From NCBI RefSeq assembly GCF_022627325.1, contig NZ_JAETZZ010000006.1, positions 186,001 through 250,000 on the forward strand: a DNA stretch of 64,000 bases, in the 5' to 3' direction. Source of the stretch: Pseudomonas putida (GTDB lineage: Bacteria > Pseudomonadota > Gammaproteobacteria > Pseudomonadales > Pseudomonadaceae). Under the pieces are notes generated by a model, which searched no databases, was not told where the DNA came from, and saw only the letters and a program-made list of their open reading frames with translations. Positions 48,239 through 57,536 of the stretch are shown here, in pieces; positions within the stretch are counted from its first letter, which is position 1, and the number at the start of each line of letters is the position of its first letter. Made by a program: the position numbers and the translations under genes.

Positions 48239-50347
48239 ATGACCAAGACCCTGCACCACCGTGCCTGCCACCTGTGTGAGGCGATCTGCGGGCTGAACAT
48301 CGAGGTGAGCCACGAAAACGACGGGAGCGCGCGCATCAGCGCGATCAAGGGCGATCCCCAGGACCCGTTCAGCCGTGGCCACATCTGCCCAAAGGCCGTG
48401 GCGCTGCAGGATATCCAGGATGACCCGGACCGCCTGCGCCAACCGCATCGACGGGTGGCGGGCCAGTGGCAGGCCATCAGTTGGGAGGAGGCTTTTGCCC
48501 TGGCCGCCGACAAGCTGTGGTCGATACAGCAGGCGCATGGGCGCAACGCCGTGGCGGTTTACCAAGGCAACCCGAGCGTGCACAACTATGGCTTGATGAC
48601 CCACAGCAACTACTTTCTGGGGCTACTCAAGACGCGTAACCGTTTCTCCGCAACTTCGGTGGACCAGTTACCGCAGCACCTGACCAGTTACCTTATGTAC
48701 GGCCACGGCCTGCTGTTGCCGGTCCCTGACATCGATCACACCGATTTCATGCTGATCCTCGGTGGCAACCCGTTGGCCTCCAATGGCAGCATCATGACCG
48801 TGCCGGATGTGGAGAAGCGCCTCAAGGCCTTGAAAGCCAGAGGCGGGCAACTGGTGGTGGTGGACCCGCGGCGCAGTGAAACTGCGGCCATCGCAAGCCA
48901 GCACCTGTTCGTGCGCCCCGGCGGCGATGCGGCGTTGCTCTGCGCTTTGCTCAACACCCTCTTCGACGAAGGCCTGGCGAGAGGTTCGCATCTGCCGGTC
49001 AACGGCCTGGAGCAGGTGCGCACGGCGATCCAGCCGTTCACCGCCGAGGCCATGAGCGCCCAGTGCGGCATCGACGCTGCCAGCATTCGCCAGCTGGCGC
49101 GGGATTTCGCCGCTGCGGACAAGGCGGTCTGCTATGGCCGCATGGGTGTATCGACACAGGCGTTCGGCACCCTGTGCCATTGGCTGGTGCAAGTGATCAA
49201 TCTGGTAACCGGCAACTTGGATCGTCAAGGTGGTGCACTGTGCACCGAGCCTGCCGTGGACCTGGTGGCCAGTACCTCGGGCGGGCATTTCAATGCCTGG
49301 CAGAGCCGCGTATCGGGGTTGCCCGAGTACGGTGGTGAACTGCCCGTGGCGGCCTTGGCCGAGGAAATGCTCACGCCGGGCGAGGGGCAGGTGCGGGCCC
49401 TGATCACCGTGGCCGGTAACCCGGTGCTGTCTACACCCAATGGCAGGCAGTTGGACGCGGCGCTGCAGGGGCTGGAGTTCATGCTCAGCATCGACCTGTA
49501 CATCAACGAGACGACCCGCCACGCTGACCTGATCCTGCCGTCTACCTCGGCACTGGAAAACGACCATTACGACAGCACCTTCAACCTGTTGGCTGTGCGC
49601 AATGTCACCCGCTTCAACCGGGCCATACTGGCCAAGCCTGCAGGCGCGTTGCACGACTGGGAAATATTCGTAGGCCTGGCGCAAGCCTTTGCCAAGCGCG
49701 CAGACCAGGAGCTGAAACCGACCCTCGCACCTGCGCAGATGATCGACCTGGCGTTGCGCAAGGGCCGCTATGGCGACGAAAGTCCCCGCAAGCTTTCCGT
49801 CGAAACGCTTGATCAATACCCGCATGGCCTCGATCTGGGCCCCCTGGGCGCTAACCTGCGAGGGCGTCTGGCAACGGCCAGCAAAGCCGTGGAAGCGGCG
49901 CCCCAGGTTGTGCTGGATGACTTGCGCCGCTTGGCTGAATGCGTGCCGACGGCCGCGGGTGATTTACTGCTCATTGGTCGTCGTCATGTACGCAGCAACA
50001 ACTCATGGATGCACAACTACCATCGCCTGGTCAAAGGTAAGCCACGCCATCAGTTGCTGATGCATCCCCAGGACATGCGTCAGCGGCAGTTGGAGGATGG
50101 CCAGCGGGTGCGTATCCGCTCGCGCACCGGTGACCTGGAAGTCGAGGTGCAGGCCTGTGAGGACATCATGCCTGGCGTGGTCAGCCTGCCCCATGGCTTC
50201 GGTCATGGCCGCCAGGGCATCAATCTGCAGATCGCCCAGGCGCAACCCGGCATCAGTGCCAATGACCTGACCGATGAGCGCCTGCGTGATGCTGTGTCCG
50301 GAAATGCGGCGCTCAATGGCGTACCCGTGCAAGTGAGTGCCGCCTGA
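48239..50347 (+). CDS. Molybdopterin oxidoreductase family protein
   Basis: A 702-residue protein of the DMSO reductase superfamily. Cys10, Cys13, Cys17 and Cys50 form the N-terminal [4Fe-4S] site. Guanine-dinucleotide cofactor segments include GGNPLASNGS, VVVDPRRSETA, AGNPVLSTPNG and LPSTSALENDHYDSTF. There is no Tat signal, so it is cytoplasmic. No obvious Cys or selenocysteine molybdenum ligand is seen; the candidate region reads NRFSATSVDQ. No partner subunits are encoded nearby, so donor and substrate are unknown. GAGG precedes the ATG. Confidence 0.87.
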   Translation: MTKTLHHRACHLCEAICGLNIEVSHENDGSARISAIKGDPQDPFSRGHICPKAVALQDIQDDPDRLRQPHRRVAGQWQAISWEEAFALAADKLWSIQQAHGRNAVAVYQGNPSVHNYGLMTHSNYFLGLLKTRNRFSATSVDQLPQHLTSYLMYGHGLLLPVPDIDHTDFMLILGGNPLASNGSIMTVPDVEKRLKALKARGGQLVVVDPRRSETAAIASQHLFVRPGGDAALLCALLNTLFDEGLARGSHLPVNGLEQVRTAIQPFTAEAMSAQCGIDAASIRQLARDFAAADKAVCYGRMGVSTQAFGTLCHWLVQVINLVTGNLDRQGGALCTEPAVDLVASTSGGHFNAWQSRVSGLPEYGGELPVAALAEEMLTPGEGQVRALITVAGNPVLSTPNGRQLDAALQGLEFMLSIDLYINETTRHADLILPSTSALENDHYDSTFNLLAVRNVTRFNRAILAKPAGALHDWEIFVGLAQAFAKRADQELKPTLAPAQMIDLALRKGRYGDESPRKLSVETLDQYPHGLDLGPLGANLRGRLATASKAVEAAPQVVLDDLRRLAECVPTAAGDLLLIGRRHVRSNNSWMHNYHRLVKGKPRHQLLMHPQDMRQRQLEDGQRVRIRSRTGDLEVEVQACEDIMPGVVSLPHGFGHGRQGINLQIAQAQPGISANDLTDERLRDAVSGNAALNGVPVQVSAA

Positions 50348-50438
50348 GCACCGGCAAGGCCGAGCACAAGGCTCAGGTTTCCGATACAATGCGTCACCGT
50401 GCCGACCATCGAGTCGGAAAGTTCAGACGAGGTGTTCC

Positions 50439-50774
50439 ATGGATATCATCGAAACGATCAAAGAGCAGATTGCCAACAACACCATTCTGCTTTACATGAA
50501 GGGCTCGCCGAATGCCCCGCAATGCGGGTTCTCGGCCAAGGCATCGCAAGCTGTGATGGGTTGTGGCGAAAAGTTTGCTTACGTGGATATCCTGCAGAAC
50601 CCGGAAATCCGCGCCAATCTGCCCAAGTACGCCAACTGGCCGACCTTCCCGCAACTGTGGGTAGCTGGCGAGCTGGTCGGCGGCAGCGACATCATGTTGG
50701 AGATGTTCGAGAACGGTGAGCTTCAAGCACTGATCAAGGACGCCGCTGCCAAGGCCAAGGCTTCCGAAGCCTGA
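50439..50774 (+). CDS. grxD: Monothiol glutaredoxin, Grx4 type
   Basis: A 111-residue CGFS glutaredoxin that, with glutathione, carries [2Fe-2S] clusters and supports iron-sulfur protein maturation. The active site is Cys29 in QCGFS. WPTFPQLWVAGELVGGSDI is the glutathione-binding region. ATG 50439 gives MDIIETIKEQIANN, the family N-terminus. It lies opposite bfr and near bfd, an iron-handling neighbourhood. Confidence 0.96.
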   Translation: MDIIETIKEQIANNTILLYMKGSPNAPQCGFSAKASQAVMGCGEKFAYVDILQNPEIRANLPKYANWPTFPQLWVAGELVGGSDIMLEMFENGELQALIKDAAAKAKASEA

Positions 50775-50790
50775 TCTTCCGGCAAGCATG

Positions 50791-50818
50791 AAAAAACCCG
50801 CTCATGGCGGGTTTTTTT
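50791..50818. terminator. Bidirectional terminator between grxD and bfr
   Basis: ACCCGC and GCGGGT form the stem around TCATG, with A6 before and T7 after. It therefore works as a Rho-independent terminator for both convergent genes. Confidence 0.93.
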
Positions 50819-50831
50819 ATGGGGCTGGAAT

Positions 50832-51305
50832 TTATTCTTCGCCCATCTGCGACTGCAGGTAGTTCTCGAGGGTGATCTTGTCGATCAGGCTCAATTGAGT
50901 TTCCAGCCAGTCAATGTGTTCTTCCTCGGACTCGAGGATGTCTTCAAGCAGTTCACGCGAGCCGAAGTCACCGACGGTTTCGCAGTGGGCGATGGCGGCT
51001 TTGAGATCGATCAGGCCTTTCTGCTCGATCTTCAGGTCGCACTCGAGCATTTCCTTGGTGTGCTCGCCGATCAGCAGCTTGCCCAGGTCCTGAACGTTAG
51101 GGATGCCTTCGAGGAAGAGAATACGCTTGATCAACTTGTCAGCGTGTTTCATCTCATCGATGGATTCTTTGTACTCATGCTTGCCGAGCTTGTTCAGGCC
51201 CCAATCTTCGTACATGCGTGCGTGCAGGAAGTACTGGTTGATCGCGACCAGCTCGTTTCCGAGGATCTTGTTGAGATGCTGGATGACGCTTACGTCGCCT
51301 TTCAT
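50832..51305 (-). CDS. bfr: Bacterioferritin
   Basis: A 157-residue 24-mer iron-storage protein. The ferroxidase helices are typical ([36 protein letters not shown]). The heme-ligand Met is kept in IDEMKHADK, aligning with E. coli Met52. ATG 51305 gives [15 protein letters not shown]; the open frame to 51371 is not used. bfd lies 199 bp upstream on the same strand, so storage and release proteins are encoded together. Confidence 0.96.
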   Translation of the reverse strand: MKGDVSVIQHLNKILGNELVAINQYFLHARMYEDWGLNKLGKHEYKESIDEMKHADKLIKRILFLEGIPNVQDLGKLLIGEHTKEMLECDLKIEQKGLIDLKAAIAHCETVGDFGSRELLEDILESEEEHIDWLETQLSLIDKITLENYLQSQMGEE

Positions 51306-51461
51306 TGCGGGTTCCTGCCCTAGAAGTGTGCCAATACAGCGAAGTTTGAGCCTGATACTTAGGGCTGTCAAACCTAAGTTCTTGAATAATAAGTGAAAAT
51401 TAATAGGAATAAGAATGTTTGTGAACCGCGTTGGGGCGCTAACTTATTGAATTTTAGGCAT

Positions 51462-51490
51462 AAAAAAACCGGACACGAGGTCCGGTTCTT
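51462..51490 (-). terminator. Terminator of bfd
   Basis: CCGGAC and GTCCGG form the stem. On the minus strand it is followed by a run of seven T, so it ends bfd before bfr. Confidence 0.9.
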
Positions 51491-51504
51491 CGAATTGGGC
51501 GATA

Positions 51505-51726
51505 TCAGGCGGCGGTAAATTCCACCGGATAGGGCAGGGCGGCTTGCTGGCTCACCTGAAGCTCGGTCAGGGTCTCGCGGACGACCTGCTTGGCCAGGCA
51601 GGCGCATTTGCCACATTGGCTGGCGACATTGGTCGCGGCTCTGACGTCCTTGTAGCTGCAGCATCCTTCATAGATCGCATCGCGGATCTGTCCGTCGGTC
51701 ACGCCGACACAAAGACACACATACAT
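51505..51726 (-). CDS. bfd: Bacterioferritin-associated ferredoxin
   Basis: A 73-residue [2Fe-2S] protein that reduces bacterioferritin to release stored iron. The cluster ligands are Cys4 and Cys6 (CLC) and Cys38 and Cys41 (CGKC), in the standard CXC-x31-CXXC arrangement. A Fur-box-like dyad lies about 50-63 bp upstream (51775-51789), fitting induction by iron starvation. Confidence 0.95.
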   Translation of the reverse strand: MYVCLCVGVTDGQIRDAIYEGCCSYKDVRAATNVASQCGKCACLAKQVVRETLTELQVSQQAALPYPVEFTAA

Positions 51727-51774
51727 AAAGTCGGACCATCGCTGGTTGAGTCGATGGGTGGAGAGTAATGGTAA

Positions 51775-51789
51775 TGAGAATGCTTGTCA
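51775..51789. promoter_or_regulatory. Candidate Fur box
   Basis: TGAGAATGCTTGTCA matches the 7-1-7 Fur consensus TGATAATNATTATCA at 11 of 14 fixed positions. Overlapping GGTAAT/GAGAAT hexamers precede it. It stands between bfd and the divergent peroxiredoxin gene. Confidence 0.65.
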
Positions 51790-51939
51790 AAACACTTTCT
51801 GTAAGTGCCGTGCTTGAGCGACCGGCGGTTGGATTCGGCCTGTCAGCGGAAGCCGTGTATGATGGTCGGCCTTTGTTGGATGTCGGGCAAGCCCGCCTTG
51901 GCCTGGCAAACGGTTCTTCACCCTCATCTGGAGATTACA

Positions 51940-52542
51940 ATGAGCGTACTCGTTGGCAAAAAAGCCCCCGACTTCACCGTCCCGGCTGTACTGGGCAATG
52001 GCGAAATCGTCGACAGCTTCAACCTGGCCTCGGCCATCAAGGGCAAGTACGGCCTGGTGTTCTTCTACCCACTGGACTTCACCTTCGTATGCCCGTCCGA
52101 GCTGATTGCCCTGGACAACCGCATTCCGGACTTCCAGGCCCGCAACGTTGAAGTGATCGGCGTTTCGATCGATTCGCACTTCACCCACAATGCCTGGCGT
52201 AACACCCCGGTCAACAATGGCGGTATCGGCCAGGTCAAGTACACCCTGGCAGCCGACATGACCCACGAAATCTGCAAGGCCTACGACGTTGAGTCCGAAG
52301 GCGGCGTGGCTTTCCGTGGCGCTTTCCTGATCGATACCAACGGTGTCGTCCGTTCGCAGATCATCAATGACCTGCCGCTGGGCCGTAACATGGACGAGCT
52401 GCTGCGTCTGGTCGATGCCCTGCAATTCCACGAAGAGCACGGCGAAGTCTGCCCGGCCAACTGGAAAAAAGGCGACAAGGGCATGAACGCTTCGCCAGAA
52501 GGCGTCGCTGCATACCTGAGCGAGAACGCTGGCAAGCTGTAA
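51940..52542 (+). CDS. 2-Cys peroxiredoxin (AhpC/TSA family)
   Basis: A 200-residue typical 2-Cys peroxiredoxin that reduces hydrogen and organic peroxides. The peroxidatic Cys51 is in FTFVCPSE and the resolving Cys171 in EVCPANW. The C-terminal segment GMNASPEGVAAYL is of the eukaryote-like type. ATG 51940 has GGAG ten bases upstream. The gene neighbours iron storage, where peroxide protection matters. The exact symbol (tsaA or prx) is not decided. Confidence 0.94.
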   Translation: MSVLVGKKAPDFTVPAVLGNGEIVDSFNLASAIKGKYGLVFFYPLDFTFVCPSELIALDNRIPDFQARNVEVIGVSIDSHFTHNAWRNTPVNNGGIGQVKYTLAADMTHEICKAYDVESEGGVAFRGAFLIDTNGVVRSQIINDLPLGRNMDELLRLVDALQFHEEHGEVCPANWKKGDKGMNASPEGVAAYLSENAGKL

Positions 52543-52554
52543 TTGCTGAGCGCC

Positions 52555-52587
52555 AAAAAAAACCGGCCTTCGTGGCCGGTTTTTTTT
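52555..52587 (+). terminator. Terminator of the peroxiredoxin gene
   Basis: ACCGGCC and GGCCGGT with a TTCGT loop are flanked by A8 and T8, a strong terminator that can act in both directions. Confidence 0.93.
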
Positions 52588-52590
52588 GGC

Positions 52591-52692
52591 TTCAAGCTGC
52601 AAGCTGCAAGCTGCAAGCTTCAAGCAAAAGCCAGAGCGATCCGCGTACTGCTTTGGCTCTTTCTTGCAGCTTGCAGCTTGTAGCTTGCCGCT
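52591..52692. repeat. Second heptamer-repeat inverted element
   Basis: The left arm (52591-52625) has five NNCAAGC heptamers. The right arm (52663-52692) has about four GCTTGNN heptamers. They flank a 37-bp core with AGAGC and GCTCT. It has the same design as 6798-6913 but different copy numbers and core. It lies between the peroxiredoxin terminator and the 3' end of rnt. Confidence 0.85.
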
Positions 52693-52697
52693 CCACT

Positions 52698-53372
52698 TCA
52701 ATCGTTGAAATCGCGCCAGCCGCCCATCTCTTTCCAGCGGTTGACGATGCCGCAGAAGAGTTCGGCGGTCTTCTCGGTGTCGTAACGTGCCGAGTGCGCC
52801 TCACGGCCGTCGAAGTCGATGTCAGCGCTCTGGCAGGCCCTTGCCAGCACGGTCTGGCCGTACGCCAGGCCAGCCAGGGTCGCGGTGTCGAAGCTGGAGA
52901 ACGGGTGGAACGGGTTGCGCTTCAGATCGTTGCGCGCTACCGCGGCATTGAGGAAACCCAGGTCGAAGCTGCTGTTGTGGCCGACCAGGATCGCCCGCTT
53001 GCAGCCATTGGCCTTCAATGCCTTGCGCACGCCGCGAAAGATGTCGGTCAGCGCGCTGTCTTCGCTCACCGCCATGCGCAGCGGGTGGTCCAGCTTGATA
53101 CCGGTGAACTCCAGCGCGGCAGCCTCGATATTGGCCCCCTCGAACGGCTCCACACGGTAGAAGTAAGTGTGCTCCGGGAACAGGAAACCTTTCTCGTCCA
53201 TACCGATGGTTACCGCAGCGATTTCCAGCAGGGCATCGGTGGCGCTGTTGAAACCGCCAGTCTCCACATCCACCACTACTGGCAAATAGCCACGGAAGCG
53301 CTCGGCCATCGGGTGGCGCGAGCCGCTGCCGGCTTGCCCGTCCTGGTCGTCTTCGTAGAGGTCTTCGCTCAC
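52698..53372 (-). CDS. rnt: Ribonuclease T
   Basis: A 224-residue 3'-5' exonuclease of the DEDD family that trims tRNA and 5S/23S rRNA ends. The catalytic residues sit in VVDVETGGF (Asp, Glu), HNSSFDLGF (Asp) and [11 protein letters not shown] (His, Asp). The start is GTG 53372 with GGAGGA six bases upstream. The GTG overlaps the pyrC stop as GTGA, so it is translated after pyrC. Confidence 0.94.
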   Translation of the reverse strand: MSEDLYEDDQDGQAGSGSRHPMAERFRGYLPVVVDVETGGFNSATDALLEIAAVTIGMDEKGFLFPEHTYFYRVEPFEGANIEAAALEFTGIKLDHPLRMAVSEDSALTDIFRGVRKALKANGCKRAILVGHNSSFDLGFLNAAVARNDLKRNPFHPFSSFDTATLAGLAYGQTVLARACQSADIDFDGREAHSARYDTEKTAELFCGIVNRWKEMGGWRDFND

Positions 53373-54415
53373 GCGTTGTCCTCCAGCAGGCGCCAACGCA
53401 GTTTTTCACCGGCGCGCAGCGGGATCACCGTCTGATCGCCAAACGGCAGGCTGTCCGGGGCCGTCCATTCTTCACGGACCAGGGTAATGGTGTCGGTATT
53501 CGCTGGCAGGCCATAGAAGGCCGGGCCATGCAGGCTGGCGAAACCTTCCAGCTTGTCCAGCGCATGACGCTGTTCGAAAGCTTCGGCGTACATCTCGATG
53601 GCCGCATAGGCGGTGTAGCAACCGGCACAACCACAGGCAGCTTCCTTGGCGTGGCGGGCGTGGGGTGCCGAGTCAGTGCCGAGGAAGAACTTCGGGTTGC
53701 CACTGGTAGCCGCGTCCAGCAGCGCCACCTGATGGGTGTTGCGCTTGAGGATCGGCAGGCAGTAGAAGTGCGGTCGAATGCCGCCGACCAGCATGTGGTT
53801 GCGGTTGTACAACAGATGCTGTGCGGTGATGGTCGCCCCGACGTTGGCGGGGGCCTCGGTGACGAATTGCGCTGCATCGGCGGTGGTGATGTGCTCGAAC
53901 ACCACTTTCAGCGTGGGGAAGCGCTCGACCAGGCGACGCATGTGTTCGTCGATGAAGCGTTTTTCGCGGTCGAACACGTCGATCTCGCTACGGGTCACTT
54001 CACCATGCACCAGCAACGGCATGCCGACTTCAGCCAGCGCTTCGATGGCCGGGAAGATATTGTCGATGCTGGTTACGCCGGAATCGGAGTTGGTGGTGGC
54101 GCCGGCCGGGTACAGCTTGGCGGCGTACACGATGCCGCTGGCCTTGGCCGCGCGGATGTCCTCGGGGCTGGTGCGGTCGGTGAGGTACAGCACCATCAAC
54201 GGCTCGAAGCGGCTACCGGCCGGGCGGGCATTGAGGATGCGCTCACGGTAGGCCCCGGCTTCGTCGGCAGTGCGTACCGGTGGAACCAGGTTGGGCATGA
54301 TGATGGCACGGGCGAAAGTACGCGCCACATCGCCAACGGTATGGGGCAGGACGGCACCATCGCGCAGATGGATGTGCCAGTCGTCGGGACGCAGGAGGGT
54401 CAGGCGATCGGACAT
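53369..54415 (-). CDS. pyrC: Dihydroorotase
   Basis: A 348-residue class II dihydroorotase that cyclises carbamoyl aspartate in pyrimidine synthesis. The zinc ligands begin with His14 and His16 (WHIHLRDG), the bridging carboxylated Lys is in [11 protein letters not shown], and LGTDSAPH holds the catalytic Asp. Length and start are standard. It is the first gene of the pyrC-rnt unit and is divergent from motY. Confidence 0.95.
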   Translation of the reverse strand: MSDRLTLLRPDDWHIHLRDGAVLPHTVGDVARTFARAIIMPNLVPPVRTADEAGAYRERILNARPAGSRFEPLMVLYLTDRTSPEDIRAAKASGIVYAAKLYPAGATTNSDSGVTSIDNIFPAIEALAEVGMPLLVHGEVTRSEIDVFDREKRFIDEHMRRLVERFPTLKVVFEHITTADAAQFVTEAPANVGATITAQHLLYNRNHMLVGGIRPHFYCLPILKRNTHQVALLDAATSGNPKFFLGTDSAPHARHAKEAACGCAGCYTAYAAIEMYAEAFEQRHALDKLEGFASLHGPAFYGLPANTDTITLVREEWTAPDSLPFGDQTVIPLRAGEKLRWRLLEDNA

Positions 54416-54545
54416 TGGGGATTCCAGGCGGGTCGAACTCAGGCCCCAATGCTACCGGAAAACCCTCGCCCGAGCACGGCTATCAAGTTTTCCGGCGAGC
54501 GTCCGATAGCCTGCCTGTAAGCCGTCAGAATTAGTGGAGCCTCCC

Positions 54546-55520
54546 GTGCGCCAGCGTTACCTAGCCCTGTTGACCCTGTTCGCCAGCCTGCCGGCCGGCG
54601 CATTGACCTTCCAGACCCGCATGGAAAACATCGCCTGGAAAGTCGAGGGTGATCAGTTCGAGTGCCGCCTGATTCAGCCGATCGATGGTTTCGGCAGTGG
54701 TGAGTTCGTGCGCCGGGCCGGTGAGCAGCCAGTGTTCCAGCTGCGCTCCGGCAGTACTGTGCTGGGCGCAGGTTCCGCTACGCTGCTGGCGGCTGCGGCC
54801 CCCTGGCAGCCGGGCCGTGGCGATATCAACCTGGGGGCGGTGCGGCTGGCGCGTACTGGCGTGCTGTTCAGTTCATCCCAAGGCCAGGCCAGCCGCTTGA
54901 TCAACGGGCTGCTCGATGGCCGCAGCACGGTGGTGCGAAGCTACGCCGGGGAGGCGGGGCGGCCGATCGAAGTGCGTGTGCTGCCGGTCAGTTTTGCCAA
55001 AGCGTGGAGTGATTACCAGGCCTGTGCCGGCAAGATGCTGGCAATGAACTATGACCAGGTGCGCCAGACGCAGGTGGGGTTCCCTGGGGGGGGCATCGAC
55101 CTGGATGCGGCGGCGCGCGCGCGACTGGATGTGGTCCTGGCGTATTTGAAGGCCGATCCGACGGTCAACCATATCGAGCTCAATGGCCACTCGGACAACA
55201 GCGGCAATCGCTTGACCAACCGTGATACCTCGCGGCGCCGTGCGCTGGCGGTTGCTGATTACTTCAAAGCCCATGGGGTGCCGGAGGAGCAGATCACCGT
55301 GCGCTTCCATGGCGAACGTTACCCCCTGGTGAAGAACAACAGCGCCGCAAACCGCGCACGCAACCGGCGCGTCAATATCGAGCTGGATCGTGTCGCGCCG
55401 GTCGAAAAGCCGGCCGCCCAACCTGCCCTGCAACCGGCCCCGGCAACCGCACCCGCGACCGCGCCTGCGCCAGCCCCGGCCAGCGCTACTGCTGCCCCGC
55501 CCGCCGCGAAACCGTCCTGA
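54546..55520 (+). CDS. motY: Flagellar stator-associated protein MotY (OmpA-like)
   Basis: A 324-residue exported protein. After the signal peptide ([14 protein letters not shown]) comes the MotY N-terminal domain ([19 protein letters not shown]). An OmpA-like peptidoglycan-binding domain follows ([36 protein letters not shown]). MotY forms the T-ring that helps hold stators around the motor. Start GTG 54546 has GGAG six bases upstream; the GTG four codons earlier has none. The last 40 residues are a Pro/Ala repeat tail. The pyrC-motY-argG order is as in P. aeruginosa. Confidence 0.9.
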   Translation: MRQRYLALLTLFASLPAGALTFQTRMENIAWKVEGDQFECRLIQPIDGFGSGEFVRRAGEQPVFQLRSGSTVLGAGSATLLAAAAPWQPGRGDINLGAVRLARTGVLFSSSQGQASRLINGLLDGRSTVVRSYAGEAGRPIEVRVLPVSFAKAWSDYQACAGKMLAMNYDQVRQTQVGFPGGGIDLDAAARARLDVVLAYLKADPTVNHIELNGHSDNSGNRLTNRDTSRRRALAVADYFKAHGVPEEQITVRFHGERYPLVKNNSAANRARNRRVNIELDRVAPVEKPAAQPALQPAPATAPATAPAPAPASATAAPPAAKPS

Positions 55521-55551
55521 CGCTGCAGGGCGTCGCCCCGTCGACAGTTCC

Positions 55552-55593
55552 TGTCGCTTTGTCGTCAGAAGCTGTCGCGCCACTGTAAATTTA
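55552..55593. promoter_or_regulatory. ArgR operator of argG
   Basis: TGTCGC occurs at 55552 and 55573, exactly 21 bp apart. The second is followed by 8 bases and AA, the full TGTCGC-N8-AA half-site; the first has CA. This tandem arrangement is the Pseudomonas ArgR pattern, 55-96 bp before argG. Confidence 0.75.
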
Positions 55594-55647
55594 TCCGCAA
55601 CGCCGGTAGAATCGACCCCTTTCCGTACAACCCCGTGGAGTGATGGC

Positions 55648-56865
55648 ATGGCGGACGTAAAAAAGGTCGTACTGGCGTATTCCGGCGGCCTTGATACTTC
55701 GGTGATTCTCAAGTGGCTGCAGGATACCTACGACTGCGAAGTGGTGACGTTCACCGCTGACCTGGGTCAGGGCGAAGAAGTCGAGCCGGCTCGCGCCAAA
55801 GCTCAGGCAATGGGCGTCAAAGAGATCTATATCGACGACCTGCGCGAAGAATTCGTGCGCGACTTCGTCTTCCCGATGTTCCGCGCCAACACCGTCTACG
55901 AAGGCGAGTACCTGCTGGGTACTTCCATCGCCCGTCCGCTGATCGCCAAGCGCCTGATCGAAATCGCCAACGAAACCGGCGCTGATGCCATTTCCCACGG
56001 CGCTACCGGCAAAGGTAACGACCAGGTGCGTTTCGAGCTGGGTGCCTATGCACTCAAGCCGGGCGTCAAGGTCATCGCCCCATGGCGCGAGTGGGACCTG
56101 CTGTCGCGCGAGAAGCTGATGGACTACGCCGAGAAGCACGGCATCCCGATCGAGCGCCACGGCAAGAAGAAGTCCCCGTACTCGATGGATGCCAACCTGC
56201 TGCATATCTCCTACGAAGGCGGTGTGCTGGAAGATACCTGGACCGAGCACGAAGAAGACATGTGGCGCTGGAGCGTCTCGCCAGAGAACGCGCCGGACCA
56301 GGCGACCTACCTCGAACTGACCTACCGCAACGGTGACATCGTCGCCATCGATGGCGTCGAGAAGACCCCGGCCACCGTCCTGGCCGACCTGAACCGCATT
56401 GGCGGTGCCAACGGTATCGGCCGTCTGGACATCGTCGAAAACCGTTACGTGGGCATGAAGTCGCGCGGCTGCTACGAGACCCCGGGCGGCACCATCATGC
56501 TCAAGGCTCACCGTGCCATCGAGTCGATCACCCTCGACCGCGAAGTCGCACACCTGAAAGACGAGCTGATGCCCAAGTACGCCAGCCTGATCTACACCGG
56601 CTACTGGTGGAGCCCGGAGCGTCTGATGCTTCAGCAGATGATCGACGCGTCGCAGGTCAACGTGAACGGTGTCGTGCGCCTGAAGCTGTACAAAGGTAAT
56701 GTCACCGTGGTCGGCCGCAAGTCGGACGACTCGCTGTTCGATGCCAACATCGCGACCTTCGAAGAAGATGGTGGCGCGTACAACCAGGCTGATGCTGCGG
56801 GCTTCATCAAGCTCAATGCACTGCGCATGCGTATCGCTGCCAACAAGGGCCGCGCGTTGCTCTAA
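55648..56865 (+). CDS. argG: Argininosuccinate synthase
   Basis: A 405-residue enzyme that joins citrulline and aspartate with ATP in arginine synthesis. The P-loop-like [15 protein letters not shown], the [13 protein letters not shown] citrulline/aspartate site and [13 protein letters not shown] are diagnostic. ATG 55648 has GGAG nine bases upstream. With argF it is a second ArgR-controlled arginine gene in the window. Confidence 0.97.
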   Translation: MADVKKVVLAYSGGLDTSVILKWLQDTYDCEVVTFTADLGQGEEVEPARAKAQAMGVKEIYIDDLREEFVRDFVFPMFRANTVYEGEYLLGTSIARPLIAKRLIEIANETGADAISHGATGKGNDQVRFELGAYALKPGVKVIAPWREWDLLSREKLMDYAEKHGIPIERHGKKKSPYSMDANLLHISYEGGVLEDTWTEHEEDMWRWSVSPENAPDQATYLELTYRNGDIVAIDGVEKTPATVLADLNRIGGANGIGRLDIVENRYVGMKSRGCYETPGGTIMLKAHRAIESITLDREVAHLKDELMPKYASLIYTGYWWSPERLMLQQMIDASQVNVNGVVRLKLYKGNVTVVGRKSDDSLFDANIATFEEDGGAYNQADAAGFIKLNALRMRIAANKGRALL

Positions 56866-56879
56866 GCCTCATTGTTGTT

Positions 56880-56990
56880 GCATGAACCCCGGTTTCGGGC
56901 TAGTGCCAGTCAGTTAGCGTCATCGGGCTGCAAAGCAGCCCCCTCTCGCTCAACTGCCAGGCGTCTGGCTCGGCCGGGGTTTTTGTATGC
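56880..56990 (+). terminator. Nested inverted-repeat structure after argG
   Basis: GCATGAACCCCGG (56880-56892) pairs with CCGGGGTTTTTGTATGC (56974-56990), enclosing a second hairpin GGGCTGC/GCAGCCC (56925-56941). The outer right arm carries T5, so it can terminate argG. The inner part shares a motif with the pdxJ-cmoB repeat. Confidence 0.6.
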
Positions 56991-57029
56991 ACGAATAGGT
57001 TTTACCTAACGTGCAAGGCCGTGGACCGA

Positions 57030-57536
57030 TCAATTTTTCAGGTGTGCCGCGTTGTCCGGCAACTCACAGACCGACACGCGAAAACATTGTTGCTTGTCCA
57101 GGTTGCAGTAAACCCAGGTGCCTGAATTGACGTGAGGCTGTGCAAGCGTCCTCAGCACATGTTGCTCGATCATTCTTTGCGCATCAGGGCCTGACAGCAT
57201 GACAGTTACAGGCTCCGCTTCGAGTGAGGGTTGTCGAGCGTTCTGCACGGAACTGGCAGAGGGCGGGATAACAGGCAAAACAGTCGTCGTTGGCTGCGGC
57301 GCACTGGTTGCGTCGTCACCGGAAGTACGTTCTGGTTTGTACAGGGACTTATAGTTGAAGTTCAGCGTCAGGAAAAACAGCCCTGTCAGAAAGAACGGAA
57401 AGCCCACTAGAAACCAGGTATAGAGGCTCTGGCTTTTTTCGCTGAGAAACGGAAGTGTCGCCAGTGCAGAGGCCTCGATGATGCCTGCAAAGATGGCGAT
57501 GATCGTCATGGGGGCGGTGGGTTGGTTTTCAGCCAT
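57030..57536 (-). CDS. Hypothetical membrane protein
   Basis: A 168-residue protein I do not recognise. Two hydrophobic helices (MTIIAIFAGIIEASALATLPF and LYTWFLVGFPFFLTGLFFLTL) are followed by a Pro/Thr/Ser linker. The C-terminal domain of about 60 residues contains GTWVYCNLDKQQCFRVSVCEL, with three Cys. ATG 57536 is chosen because AGGAGG lies eight bases upstream; the longer frame to 57599 has no such site. The upstream DNA is AT-rich and shared with the divergent BvgA-like regulator, which might control it. Confidence 0.75.
   Translation of the reverse strand: MAENQPTAPMTIIAIFAGIIEASALATLPFLSEKSQSLYTWFLVGFPFFLTGLFFLTLNFNYKSLYKPERTSGDDATSAPQPTTTVLPVIPPSASSVQNARQPSLEAEPVTVMLSGPDAQRMIEQHVLRTLAQPHVNSGTWVYCNLDKQQCFRVSVCELPDNAAHLKN

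Noticed and set aside
48052..48604. Minus-strand ORFs upstream of and across the oxidoreductase start
   Set aside because: They overlap the 5' end of a clear gene in antisense and have no recognisable domain or start signal.
48668..49825. Minus-strand frame of 385 codons
   Set aside because: Antisense of the molybdopterin oxidoreductase; composition reflects the coding strand's codon bias.
53528..54520. Plus-strand frame of 330 codons
   Set aside because: Antisense of pyrC without any domain; pyrC is complete and coupled to rnt.
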